A DNA stretch of 64,000 nt from Mycolicibacterium sp. P9-64. Lineage in GTDB: Bacteria > Actinomycetota > Actinomycetes > Mycobacteriales > Mycobacteriaceae. The number at the start of each line of letters is the position of its first letter. The stretch's first letter is position 1. The position numbers and the translations under genes are program-made. The notes under the pieces were generated by a model. It made no database searches. It was not told where the DNA came from and saw only the letters and a program-made list of their open reading frames with translations. Where the stretch lies: positions 372,001 through 436,000 of the forward strand of contig NZ_NPKO01000003.1 of the NCBI RefSeq assembly GCF_008329605.1. Direction: 5' to 3'. Of the stretch, positions 22,819-32,192 are shown piece after piece.

Positions 22819-23811
22819 GTGACCATCCCACCCGCGCCGTACCCGCCGCCGTACGGCCCGGCGGGCGGCGGCTACGGCTACCCCCAGCCGCGCCCCACCA
22901 ACGGGATGGCGATCGCATCGCTGATCTGCGCGTTCCTGTTCGCCCCGCTCGGCATCGTGTTCGGGCACATCTCGATGTCGCAGATCAAGCGCACGGGTGA
23001 AGAGGGCCGGGGTTTGGCGGTCGCCGGGCTGATCATCGGCTACGTGCTGACCATCGTGACCGTGCTCCTGGTGGTGGCCACCATCGTCTTCGCAGCGTTT
23101 GCGATTCAGATGACGAACTGGCTCGGCGTTCCGTTCCAGCCGAACCTGAACCATCCGGGCTCCTCGGCGCCGGCCAGCACCCTGCCGCCGTTCAAGCCGC
23201 CCGCCACGCTGGGCTCCAACTGCCAGTACCCGGCCACGACGGAGAAGGCCAGCAAGCCGAACACGCTTCCGCAGCAGGGGCGCAGGTCGACCACTCCTGC
23301 CACGATCCCTGCGACGATCGTCACCAGCCAGGGCCCGATCGGCTTGCAACTCGACAACGCCAAGTCGCCGTGCACTGTCAACAGCTTCGTCAGCCTCGCC
23401 ACGCAGGGGTACTTCGACGCCACGCCCTGCCATCGGCTCACCACGTCGCAGGTGCTCGGCGTACTGCAGTGCGGGGACCCGACGGGCCTCGGCACGGGCG
23501 GTCCCGGTTACCGATTCCCCAACGAGTACCCCACCAATCAGTACAAGCTGACCGACCCCGCGCTGAAGGCGCCCGTACTGTATCCGCGTGGCTCGCTGGT
23601 GATGGCCAACGCCGGGCCTGGCACCAACGGCAGCCAGTTCTTCCTCGTGTATCGGGACTCCCAGTTGCCGCCGACGTACACACTGTTCGGCACCGTCGAT
23701 GCGACGGGCTTGGCCACCGTTGCCGCGATCGCGGCCGCGGGCGTCGAGAACGGCACCGACGACGGCAAGCCCACGACGAACGTCACCATCACGTCGGTCC
23801 GTCTCGACTAG
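22819..23811 (+). CDS. Second cyclophilin with DUF4190-type membrane N-terminus
   Basis: This 330-residue paralogue of the preceding ppiB has a Pro/Tyr-rich cytosolic start (MTIPPAPYPPPYG), then a DUF4190-like double-helix membrane module (MAIASLICAFLFAPLGIVFG and GLAVAGLIIGYVLTIVTVLL). The cyclophilin domain that follows is the same as its neighbour's, with PCHRLTT, LQCGDPTG, ANAGPGTNGSQFF and the same four cysteines. The two catalytic domains are closely similar while the membrane anchors differ, pointing to tandem duplication plus anchor replacement. It starts 14 bp after ppiB and is presumably co-transcribed. It presumably catalyses prolyl isomerisation of exported proteins. Confidence 0.88.
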   Translation: MTIPPAPYPPPYGPAGGGYGYPQPRPTNGMAIASLICAFLFAPLGIVFGHISMSQIKRTGEEGRGLAVAGLIIGYVLTIVTVLLVVATIVFAAFAIQMTNWLGVPFQPNLNHPGSSAPASTLPPFKPPATLGSNCQYPATTEKASKPNTLPQQGRRSTTPATIPATIVTSQGPIGLQLDNAKSPCTVNSFVSLATQGYFDATPCHRLTTSQVLGVLQCGDPTGLGTGGPGYRFPNEYPTNQYKLTDPALKAPVLYPRGSLVMANAGPGTNGSQFFLVYRDSQLPPTYTLFGTVDATGLATVAAIAAAGVENGTDDGKPTTNVTITSVRLD

Positions 23812-23974
23812 CTGCCGGCGAACTCACCCCATCCACCGTCGGTCGCCTGTTGCGAGGCAAAGCAGGCATCGCTTCGGCAAAGCTTGGCGCCAGGGTCAAT
23901 AACCGCCGCTGTTTTGCTGGGACGTCCTATCCTGAGGCAATCGGGGTGGTCGGACCCAGGATCGGCGGTGCTGG

Positions 23975-26900
23975 ATGACGCTGGGGGTGGCGTGCGGGTC
24001 ATGCGGCACGGGCCTGCGGCAGAAAGCCAAGTTCTGTGGCGAGTGCGGTGCCCCGTCTGCGGTTTTGGGTGACACAACGGCGAAGTACAAGCAGGTGACG
24101 GTGTTGTTCGCCGACGTGGTGCGCTCGATGGAAATCGCGGCCAACCTGGACATCGAGCGGTTGCGCGACATCATGACCGAGGTGGTGGAGCGCTCGGCGG
24201 CGGTGGTGCGCCGCTACGGGGGCACCGTGGAGTACAACGGCGACGGCGTGATGGCGCTCTTCGGCGCTCCCATTGCGCTGGAGGATCACGCTTTTCGAGC
24301 GTGCCTTGCCGCGCTCGCCATTCAGCAAGAGGCGAAGCGATTGGCAGCCGAGGTGCAGAGCCGCGATGGCGTGGCGCTGCGGCTGCGCGTGGGCCTGAAT
24401 TCGGGGCGGGTGATCGCCGGTGAGATCGGTTCGGGGTCGTTGGGTTACGTCGCGACCGGCGAACCGGTCGGGTTCGCCCACCGGATCGAATCGGTGACGC
24501 CCCCGGGTGCGGTGATGGTGTCTGAGTCGACGGCGCGACTGGTCGAGCACACCGTGATGCTGGCCGAGCCGGAGTGGGTGCACATCAAGGGGACCGACGA
24601 CCCGGTTCGTGCCCAACGGGTGCTGTCGATCGACCCGCGTGGTGACTTGGTCAGACGCACAGAGGCGACCCTGGTCGGCCGGCGTCGAGAAATGGCGGCT
24701 CTCGACGCGGTGTTGGAGCGCGCGATCGGTCGGCGCGGTGGCGTGGTGAATGTGGTGGGGCCGCCGGGCATCGGCAAGAGCCGGTTGGCCCGGGAGTCTG
24801 CAGGCATGGCTGCCGGTCGCGGGATGGACGTGATTTGGGGGTTCTGCGAGTCGCATGCCCGTGACGTCCCATTCCATGCGGTCGCCAGGCTGCTGCGGGC
24901 GGGCAACGACGTGACCGATCTCGACGGCCACGCCGCCCGCGCGAAAGTACGCCAGCACATTCCGGATGCCGACCCGAAGGATCTGCTCCTGCTCGATGAC
25001 CTGCTGGGCATCGCGGATCCAAATGTGCCGCAGCCCGAGATAGATGCGGATGAACGGCGGCGCCGGTTGACTGCTCTGATCAACACGAGGGCGCTGAGCA
25101 GAACCAAGCCTGCGCTGTTCATCATCGAGGATGCGCACTGGATCGATGCGGTCAGCGAGTCAATGCTTGCCGAATTCCTGGAGGTGATCCCGCGCACGGC
25201 ATCGATGGTGCTGATCACGTCCCGCCCGGAGTACGAGGGGCCGCTGCGGCATATGGCTGGTGCGCGGACGATAGCCATTGGCCCACTGGTCGATTCGGAC
25301 ATCGATGCGCTGCTGGGTGAGCTGCTGGGGTCTGACCCCTCTGTCGGCGCTCTGGCGACGATCGTCGCCGAACGGGCGGCTGGGAACCCGTTCTTCGTCG
25401 AGGAAATCGTGCGGGAATTGGCGCAGCGCGGGGTGCTTGCCGGCGCGCGTGGTGACTATGTCTGTAAGGCTGATAGCTCCGACTTGAGCGTACCGGCCAC
25501 GGTGCAGGCGACCATCGCCGCACGCATCGATCGGCTCAGCGCGCCGGCCAGACAGACGATGAGCGCGGCGTCCGTGATTGGCGCCCGCTTTGCCGCAGAA
25601 CTGTTGTCCGCGTTGGGCATCGATGCGGTGTTCGACGAACTGCTCGATGCGGAGCTGATAGATCGGGCGCGGCTCGCCCCGAGCCTTGAGTACACGTTTC
25701 GGCACCCGCTGATCCGCACGGTGGCCTACGAATCACAGCTGAAATCCGATCGCGCCCAATGGCACCGGCGCCTGGCCGCCGTGATTGAAGAGCGTGCGCA
25801 GGGGTCGGTGGAGGACAATGCCGCGCTGATCGCCGAACACCTCGAGTCTGCAGGCGAGCTGCGCACGGCATACGGCTGGCACATGCGCGCCGGCGCGTGG
25901 TCGACCAACCGTGATCTCGCCGCCGCCAGGGTCAGCTGGGAGCGGGCGCGCCTCATCGCCGATGGGATGGCCGGCAAAGACCCAGACCACCAATCGATGC
26001 GCATCGCCCCGCGCACGATGCTGTGTGCGACCGACTGGCAGGCCCGAGAAGTCCAGGAAAGCCGGGGCCGCTTCAAAGAACTGCAGGATCTGTGCGCCGC
26101 CACCGGCGACAAGGTCTCGCTGGCCATAGCGATGACCGGACTGGCCACCGAGCTGCTGTACTCCGGGCGCCTGCGTGAAGCAGCGCAGCTTTCAACCGAA
26201 CAGATGGCCCTGCTCGAATCGATCAACGATCCCCGTCCTGCCATGGGGTTGGCGCCGATCGCCTTCTGCAACTGGCTCGGTGTTCTGCAATTCGACAAGA
26301 TCCTGCGCTGGTCGCAGACCATCGTCGACCTTGCGGACGGGGACCCGGCCAGGGGAGCAGGCTACGGCCTGGGATCACCGCTGGCGATCGCATTGGCATG
26401 GCGCGGCAGCGCCCGGTCGTGGCTCGGCCGTGCCGGATGGCGGCGAGACCTGCACGACGCCGTCGCGATGGCCGGACGCAGCAACGCGGAAACCCTCTCC
26501 GGCGCCATTGCATGGAGCTACGGTTTCGCGATGCAGTACGGCGTCCTTCGCGCCGGCGACTCAGTGATGCGCGCCAGCGAGCATGCGGTGCAGACCGCCC
26601 AAGGTGCCAGCAGCGATCGCGCTATGGGGTTGGCCGCCTACACGTTGGCTGTCGGCCTGCTGAATCAGGCCGACGCGACCCACCGTCGCCGCGGGCTCGA
26701 TTGGATGATGCAGGCCCGCGACGTGTGGATGCGCAAGCGGGCGCTCTTCCTCATCCCGGTCACCGACATCTGGGCCGCCAGGGAAGCCGCCAGGCAAGGA
26801 AACCTCGATGCTGCGATACCGGTAATGCGTCACGCCGTCGACGAGCTGCGTGACGGATACCGCTTTTACGTCGTATGGGGTATTGGCGTTCTCGTGGAGA

Positions 26901-27172
26901 CCCTGTTGGAGCGTGGCACCCAGGGCGACAGGGCCGAAGCTCAAATGGCGATCGATTGGTTGGCGAACCTTCGGGCCGAACACGATTCGGTGATGCTGAC
27001 GATCACGCTCCTACGGATGCGGGCGCTGCTCGCCCGTTGCCGCGGGGACGAGGTCGCCTACCCGGACTTGGTGTGTCGTTACCGCGCCATGGCGGAGTCA
27101 CTTGGCTTCGAAGGACACATCGCCTGGGCTGAGGCGATGAGCGATGCCCCGCAGGCTAGCGAGAACCACTAG
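23975..27172 (+). CDS. Class III adenylate/guanylate cyclase fused to AAA ATPase and TPR-like region
   Basis: This 1065-residue signalling protein has an N-terminal zinc ribbon (C7, C10, C21, C24), a class III cyclase domain with metal-binding Asp in LFADVV (47) and NGDGVMALFG (88-97), VGLNSG and GEPVGFAHRIES, then an AAA-type NTPase with Walker A GPPGIGKS (262-269) and Walker B FIIEDAHW. The long helical C-terminus resembles MalT-like sensor repeats. There is no C-terminal DNA-binding domain. In the dimerisation helix the usual Asn of the VNxAxR motif is Gly, as in some mycobacterial multi-domain cyclases. It would make cAMP or cGMP under ATPase control; activity is unproven. The stop overlaps the convergent PE-PPE gene by 4 bp. 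Confidence 0.85.
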   Translation: MTLGVACGSCGTGLRQKAKFCGECGAPSAVLGDTTAKYKQVTVLFADVVRSMEIAANLDIERLRDIMTEVVERSAAVVRRYGGTVEYNGDGVMALFGAPIALEDHAFRACLAALAIQQEAKRLAAEVQSRDGVALRLRVGLNSGRVIAGEIGSGSLGYVATGEPVGFAHRIESVTPPGAVMVSESTARLVEHTVMLAEPEWVHIKGTDDPVRAQRVLSIDPRGDLVRRTEATLVGRRREMAALDAVLERAIGRRGGVVNVVGPPGIGKSRLARESAGMAAGRGMDVIWGFCESHARDVPFHAVARLLRAGNDVTDLDGHAARAKVRQHIPDADPKDLLLLDDLLGIADPNVPQPEIDADERRRRLTALINTRALSRTKPALFIIEDAHWIDAVSESMLAEFLEVIPRTASMVLITSRPEYEGPLRHMAGARTIAIGPLVDSDIDALLGELLGSDPSVGALATIVAERAAGNPFFVEEIVRELAQRGVLAGARGDYVCKADSSDLSVPATVQATIAARIDRLSAPARQTMSAASVIGARFAAELLSALGIDAVFDELLDAELIDRARLAPSLEYTFRHPLIRTVAYESQLKSDRAQWHRRLAAVIEERAQGSVEDNAALIAEHLESAGELRTAYGWHMRAGAWSTNRDLAAARVSWERARLIADGMAGKDPDHQSMRIAPRTMLCATDWQAREVQESRGRFKELQDLCAATGDKVSLAIAMTGLATELLYSGRLREAAQLSTEQMALLESINDPRPAMGLAPIAFCNWLGVLQFDKILRWSQTIVDLADGDPARGAGYGLGSPLAIALAWRGSARSWLGRAGWRRDLHDAVAMAGRSNAETLSGAIAWSYGFAMQYGVLRAGDSVMRASEHAVQTAQGASSDRAMGLAAYTLAVGLLNQADATHRRRGLDWMMQARDVWMRKRALFLIPVTDIWAAREAARQGNLDAAIPVMRHAVDELRDGYRFYVVWGIGVLVETLLERGTQGDRAEAQMAIDWLANLRAEHDSVMLTITLLRMRALLARCRGDEVAYPDLVCRYRAMAESLGFEGHIAWAEAMSDAPQASENH

Positions 27173-28902
27173 GAACCGTCGCCGTCGCCGCCGGACGACC
27201 CGCTATCCGAGGAGCTCCCGGCCGATGAAGAACCGGCTGACGACGATCCGGTCGAGGAGGGTTGGCCGGTCGAGGCCTCAGCGCCGGCAGCGAAGGTCCG
27301 GGTGGTCGGCTGATCGCCCTCGCCGCGTTCGGACCGTTCGGAGGGTTGCTGGCCCACCCGAAGTGAATCGCGCACCAGCGGCCGATGGTTCTCCGGCTTG
27401 AGTGTCGAGGCCCGAGCAGCGTTCGGCGACGTCGGCTGTGCCGTGTCGGATGAGGTTTGCGTAGAGGTTGGCTGATCGGTTTCGGTCACCGGTTCGCTGG
27501 GAGCATCTTGCGGGGACACATCGGCGTTTGCGGTTTCGGTCACCGCCGTCAATGGTGCGGTGTCCGTTGACACCTGGCGGGTGTCGATCGCCGCTCCCGT
27601 CGACATCTCTTGCTCGGTCCGGGTCGGCATTTCCTTGGACGTCATCTGCGGGGAAAGGTCGGCTTTCGCGCTTTCGTCGGCCGGTGCCGCAAGAGTGACG
27701 GGCGCGGAAACGCTCAGCGGTGGCGAGCCGACGCGGGCAGTGGCGTTGTTGATGCCCTCGCCGATCGCGTTGACGAGATCGGCGGTCACGGTCACAGGAT
27801 TGAGCGTCGGGATCAGCCGCGCCGGGGTGGGTTCCCACGGCGGGATGCTGCGGTCATAGCCCAGTTCCACGAGCACCCGGAAAAACGGCTCGACCACGTC
27901 GATCAACGACTCGGGCACCCCCAGCATGCGCAGCGGAGCGAACAACGGCAGGTCCTGCGTCTCAAAGAAGTAGTAGCTGGTGTCGCCGTGGGTGCCCTGG
28001 TACGCCGGCGACGTTGTCGGATCTGCAGGCAGGCTAACGTCGAACGGGTACGTGTGCAGGTACAAGAAGCCCATAACCGCATTCAGGTCGGCGACGACAT
28101 TGAGCGGATACAACGGGAAATCCGCGGCGCCGTCGTACTGCTGGTTGATTTCGACGGTGTCGAACTGGGTGTCGGTGGGCGCGGGCCCATTGAACGCCCA
28201 ATCGAGGACCGGAATGTAAAGGCCCGGGAACCGGGCATGGAGCCCGCCGTTCGGCAGGTTCACGTCACCGCCCAGCACGAAGTCGATGGCGGGGGCTGCG
28301 GTTCCCGCCGGATACTGTTCGGCGAGCCTGCGCTTCTCGAGGTTGGCGGTCATCGCGCCTTGCGAATAGCCGTAGATCACCAGATGGTCGTTGCCGTACG
28401 CGGCCATTGCCTGCTCCAGATTGGCGACTCCGACCAGGTTCGACTGATCGCGGGTGAGGTCGAAGAACCCCGAGAGTTTCCACCACGGCTCATCCGGCCA
28501 CCCTCCGCCACCTGGTCCGAAGAGACGCGGATCCCCGACCGCGGACCCGATGAGGCGCAAAATACCGGTGATCGGCCAATCCTCGTTTGGTGTGGTGACC
28601 GCTACCGGCGTGATGCTTTGGCCCGGGTGGGTCGGCGTGATGAACTGGTTCATGATGACTTGGAGGTCGGCGTCGCGAAAGGTCGGGCAGCCGCCTCCGC
28701 ACAAGAGCAGCGCGGTCGAGTCGGCCGATAGTTTCACCGCCGGCGATACCTCCGAGACCCGCGCCGGCACAACCGTGGCCGTCACCACGACGGCCGCGAC
28801 GCCGACCGACACCGTCATCCGGGTGGCGATGGGCCGAAACCTCCCGATGCCGAGCGCGACTGCCAATGCGCCGATACGCCCGATGTAATTTGCGGTGCCC
28901 AT
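27169..28902 (-). CDS. PE-PPE domain serine hydrolase with long Ser/Thr-rich tail
   Basis: This 577-residue protein has an N-terminal hydrophobic export segment (about 25-48), then a PE-PPE domain (alpha/beta serine hydrolase, cutinase-like) with nucleophile IYGYSQGA and the family-typical LGGDVNLPNGGLHARFPG. No PE or PPE N-terminal domain is present, as usual outside slow growers. Residues from about 420 to the end are low-complexity Ser/Thr/Glu-rich with a terminal SSSAGSSSAGSSS repeat, probably wall-spanning or disordered. ATG 28902 sits 7 nt after GGAGG. Related proteins hydrolyse lipid esters or synthesise trehalose polyphleates; the role here is unknown. Confidence 0.82.
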   Translation of the reverse strand: MGTANYIGRIGALAVALGIGRFRPIATRMTVSVGVAAVVVTATVVPARVSEVSPAVKLSADSTALLLCGGGCPTFRDADLQVIMNQFITPTHPGQSITPVAVTTPNEDWPITGILRLIGSAVGDPRLFGPGGGGWPDEPWWKLSGFFDLTRDQSNLVGVANLEQAMAAYGNDHLVIYGYSQGAMTANLEKRRLAEQYPAGTAAPAIDFVLGGDVNLPNGGLHARFPGLYIPVLDWAFNGPAPTDTQFDTVEINQQYDGAADFPLYPLNVVADLNAVMGFLYLHTYPFDVSLPADPTTSPAYQGTHGDTSYYFFETQDLPLFAPLRMLGVPESLIDVVEPFFRVLVELGYDRSIPPWEPTPARLIPTLNPVTVTADLVNAIGEGINNATARVGSPPLSVSAPVTLAAPADESAKADLSPQMTSKEMPTRTEQEMSTGAAIDTRQVSTDTAPLTAVTETANADVSPQDAPSEPVTETDQPTSTQTSSDTAQPTSPNAARASTLKPENHRPLVRDSLRVGQQPSERSERGEGDQPTTRTFAAGAEASTGQPSSTGSSSAGSSSAGSSSDSGSSGGDGDGS

Positions 28903-29043
28903 CATCGTTCCTCCATCGATGTCCTGACGGAACGATGGCCACCCGGTTCGGGTCGAGTTCCGCGATCCGAATCGTCGCTCCCATACGGCGCGACGAGCGC
29001 AGTAGTGCACCACTGCAATTTCGGCTGGCTTCGGTGCGTAGTA

Positions 29044-31659
29044 CTACCGCGTACTGGGGCGGGGCAGCAGGGCAGCCAGTTCTTCGCGGCTGCCGGTTCC
29101 TGTCTTACCCATGGCCCGATAGACGTAGCTCTCAACAGTGCGAAGGGAAAGCGTCAACCGTTCAGCAATTTCGCGATTGGCCAACCCATGAACGATCAGG
29201 TTCACGACTTCTCGTTCGCGATCGGTCAGCGGCAATGGTTCGGCGGCCTGAAGAAGCGCCGAGGTGCTGACGCCGCATTGTTCGGCCATGGCTGATGCGC
29301 GCGTCGAGCAGCCCAGGGCCGATCCGCGCAGGCCTTGACGGCGGTACACGAGTGCGGCCTGCGCGACCGCGTCGATGGCCGCGACCGGATCGCCCATGCG
29401 CTCGAATTCATCTGACACTGCTGATAACCCGGCAGCGTCGCCGTCACACAGGGCAACGGCGAACCGCGCAGCGAGGCCGACGCGGGGACCCTCGACGATC
29501 GCTTCGAGCTCGCGCAAACGAGGTGCGCACGAACGCTCACCGAACTGAGTCGCGGTCTGCAAGCACATCACCTCGGCGGCGAATCGCCCTTTCGTGGCGG
29601 CCCTTTCGGCCGCCGACAACAAGATCGCGATCGCGTCACTCACGGCACCCTGCCCGGCAACGACCCATGCCTGGGCAAGGCTGCGCTCATAGTCCAGTGA
29701 TCGAAACGGCCGCCGAACCATGTCGAGTGCGGCGAGGCCCGCGGTGGCCTCGTCGGCCGAACCGCGGATCGCGAGCGCCGTCGTGCCAGGGACGCGATAC
29801 CGGAACCCCCAGCCCATCGCATAGCCCGATGCGGACAGCGCAATTGCCGCCCTTTCCAACGACACACATGCGGTATCCAGGTGACCGGCACCGAGTGCGG
29901 CCCGGCCCGCAATGGCGGGCCCGAGTAGTTGAGCCGCCCCTGGCAGATTGGCCGCCTGCCGACGCGTGCGGTCCGCCACGTCGACGGCTTCTCCGATCCG
30001 GCCGGCCAACAGCAACGCGCTCACGTGTGCGTCGGCGATGTTGAACCGCATGTGCGGAGCATCGAGCGAGCGAGTCGCCGCGATATATCCGGCGTCTGCG
30101 ATCGCCACGGCGTCGGTGGTGCGCCCGGCGTCCCCGGATATGACGGCGAGCACCCCGGCTATTTCTGCGCCGACGACCTCGGGCAACGTGTCCAGTGCGA
30201 GATCTTGCGACGCTTGCATCGCCAAGTCCGGTCGGTCCATCGCAAACCAATACACCGTGAGGAAGGCATCGACGTAACTGCGGGACTGCGGCGCTGTGCT
30301 CTGGGACGCGTCGTCGATGATCTCCTTCGCGCGGGCTGGATCACCAAGTGTCCACAGCATGTTGCTGGCCCGCAAGAACGCGAATCTGCCGTGGTCGCCG
30401 TCTGTCAATTGACTGGTGTCGATTTCGGCGAGAATTGCATCCGCCTCCTCCCCGCGACCTAGCCACGAAAGCGCGTGTACCCGAATGAATTTCGGTTCCA
30501 GCCCCGCTCCAGCACGGATTGCCGCTTCGGCGAGCCGATCGGCAAGTGGCAGATCCGCCAGCCAGACGGCTCCATTCGCTGCGCGCACGAGTAGGCCGGG
30601 TTCCGGGGCGAGGTCGGAGTCCAGACTCAGCGCCGCGCGGCGCACGACCACCCGCATGTCGTCGTGGTCTGCGGACGCCGCGAGCTCGGCGGCGATCAGC
30701 CCGCGCAACCGCCGCAGCCGAGTGGCCGGTGCACGCCTACGCCGCACCTCACCGTAGAGCGGATGGGCCACCCGCACCTGCGGACCGCCCGCAGCAGGTT
30801 CGAGCGTGATGAGGCCACGACTCTCAGCCTCCTCGACTGCCGCAGGATCGGTGATGCGCTGCAGCGGCGCCAACTCGATCGGCTCCCCCACGGCCAATGC
30901 GTCAACCACCTCGCCGACCGGCATGGGCAGGGCGCCGATGCGCGATTCGATCAACTCGATGAGGTTCGGTGGCATGATCGGGTCTCCGGCCCACCGCCAA
31001 AGGCCCTGCCGCAGTGCAATTCGGCCATCGGCGAACTCCTGCTCCACGATGTTGCGCAGGTACAAGACGTTGCCGCGAGTCAGTCGCCACAGCCGTTGGG
31101 CGGCGTCCGGCTCGACCGCTCCTTCCACGGCCGCAGACAGCAGCGCGGTGGTTTCGTCGGGCGACAGCGGCTGCACTTCGAGCCAGTCGAACCGACTACC
31201 CTTCCAAATATCTTGAATTGCAGGGGGAATCGGTTCACCGTCACGGACCGTGAGCACCAGCTTGGCCGCGCCACGCTGCACGATCTGCTGGACGACGAAT
31301 ATCGACAAGTCGTCGAGCAGATGTACGTCATCGACACCCACGACAACCGTGGTGCCGACGGCGGCGGTGGTCAGCGATTCGATCACCCCGTGCAACAACT
31401 GGACGGTGTCGATGACGCCCGATTCGGCCCACGCGGTGAAGGCACCCAGCGGAACTGCCCGCGCCGACGACGTGCCGACGGCCCACCGGACCTCCCAGCC
31501 CCGTGAGGCGGCAACCGACAATGCCTCGCGGGCGATCGTGCTCTTTCCAACACCCGCCGCGCCACGAACGACGATCCCCGACACATCCGGCGCCGAGATG
31601 GCGGCTTCAATGCGGCCCATCTCCTCCAAGCGACCGGTCAATGGCCACTTCAACTGCAC
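29044..31659 (-). CDS. Large LuxR-family regulator with AAA ATPase domain (LAL/MalT-like)
   Basis: This 871-residue regulator has an N-terminal ATPase with Walker A GAAGVGKST (about 34-42) and Walker B VVVGVDDVHLLDD. A long helical middle likely forms TPR-like sensor repeats, and a C-terminal LuxR helix-turn-helix follows (LTDREREVVNLIVHGLANRE and RTVESYVYRAMGKTGT, last 65 residues). LAL regulators activate transcription upon ATP-dependent oligomerisation triggered by a ligand. The target is unknown; the divergently arranged or nearby PE-PPE gene is a candidate because it lies just downstream on the same strand. The architecture mirrors the cyclase-ATPase gene 2 kb away, minus cyclase and plus HTH. 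Confidence 0.9.
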   Translation of the reverse strand: MQLKWPLTGRLEEMGRIEAAISAPDVSGIVVRGAAGVGKSTIAREALSVAASRGWEVRWAVGTSSARAVPLGAFTAWAESGVIDTVQLLHGVIESLTTAAVGTTVVVGVDDVHLLDDLSIFVVQQIVQRGAAKLVLTVRDGEPIPPAIQDIWKGSRFDWLEVQPLSPDETTALLSAAVEGAVEPDAAQRLWRLTRGNVLYLRNIVEQEFADGRIALRQGLWRWAGDPIMPPNLIELIESRIGALPMPVGEVVDALAVGEPIELAPLQRITDPAAVEEAESRGLITLEPAAGGPQVRVAHPLYGEVRRRRAPATRLRRLRGLIAAELAASADHDDMRVVVRRAALSLDSDLAPEPGLLVRAANGAVWLADLPLADRLAEAAIRAGAGLEPKFIRVHALSWLGRGEEADAILAEIDTSQLTDGDHGRFAFLRASNMLWTLGDPARAKEIIDDASQSTAPQSRSYVDAFLTVYWFAMDRPDLAMQASQDLALDTLPEVVGAEIAGVLAVISGDAGRTTDAVAIADAGYIAATRSLDAPHMRFNIADAHVSALLLAGRIGEAVDVADRTRRQAANLPGAAQLLGPAIAGRAALGAGHLDTACVSLERAAIALSASGYAMGWGFRYRVPGTTALAIRGSADEATAGLAALDMVRRPFRSLDYERSLAQAWVVAGQGAVSDAIAILLSAAERAATKGRFAAEVMCLQTATQFGERSCAPRLRELEAIVEGPRVGLAARFAVALCDGDAAGLSAVSDEFERMGDPVAAIDAVAQAALVYRRQGLRGSALGCSTRASAMAEQCGVSTSALLQAAEPLPLTDREREVVNLIVHGLANREIAERLTLSLRTVESYVYRAMGKTGTGSREELAALLPRPSTR

Positions 31660-31743
31660 CCTAGGAGCCTACGAGCGCCGATCGGCCAGCACGCGACTTT
31701 GGCGACGAGCGGGTCAAATCGACGAGCGCTGGTCCGCTGCGGA

Positions 31744-32067
31744 CTAGGCCGATCCGACTTCGCGGTTGGCGCTTTCGACAACCGAATTCAACAGCCCCGG
31801 CATGGCGGCATCGACGTCATCGGTGCGCAGTCGCTGCAGAGTCTGCCCGTCGACCACCATGCGCTCGGTCAGACCCACCTCGCGCAGGATCTTGAAGTGG
31901 TGCGTCGCCGTCGACTTGTTGATCCCGTCGTAGAGGCGGGCACACGGCAACGGAGAACCGGCGTTGCGCAGCCTGCGGATCATCTCGAGGCGGACCGGAT
32001 CGGCCAGCGCGGCCAGTACCTGCTGCACGGTGCCGACGCGGTTCTCGGCGAGCTGCGGAACGGTCAT
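31744..32067 (-). CDS. ArsR/SmtB-type winged-helix regulator
   Basis: This 107-residue protein has an ArsR-like winged helix (VLAALADPVRLEMIRRLRNA, then STATHHFKILREVGL as recognition helix). It has only one cysteine (PCARLYDG), so the usual paired metal-binding motif is absent and a non-metal signal is likely. It is divergently oriented to an MFS transporter, with a long imperfect palindrome between them. It probably represses both itself and the transporter. Confidence 0.88.
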   Translation of the reverse strand: MTVPQLAENRVGTVQQVLAALADPVRLEMIRRLRNAGSPLPCARLYDGINKSTATHHFKILREVGLTERMVVDGQTLQRLRTDDVDAAMPGLLNSVVESANREVGSA

Positions 32068-32119
32068 GTCGTGGCCCCCAATCGCCCGTCGCTTCGCGCG
32101 CCCCAGATCATCACCGCAA

Positions 32120-32174
32120 GTTTGACGATCATCGAACCGAGCGTACAGTCAATTCGGTTCGACGTTCATCAAAC
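32120..32174. promoter_or_regulatory. Long imperfect palindrome in the arsR-MFS divergent promoter
   Basis: The arms 32120-32140 and 32154-32174 are complementary at 18 of 21 positions. The inner 9 bp, TCGAACCGA and TCGGTTCGA, are perfect. The 13-bp centre contains TACAGT (32144-32149), a plausible -10 for the transporter. An operator for the adjacent ArsR protein is the obvious interpretation. The outer match to an SOS half-site is coincidental, since the spacer is 13 bp rather than 4. Confidence 0.7.
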
Positions 32175-32192
32175 CTGCACTTGGAGGGGATC

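Noticed and set aside
23975..27172. Two separate genes (cyclase and ATPase)
   Set aside because: The frame is continuous over 1065 codons with a domain order seen in other mycobacterial multi-domain cyclases.
32132..32162. SOS box in the arsR-MFS region
   Set aside because: TCGAACCGA and TCGGTTCGA are 13 bp apart; a LexA site needs a 4-bp spacer between TCGAAC and GTTCGA.
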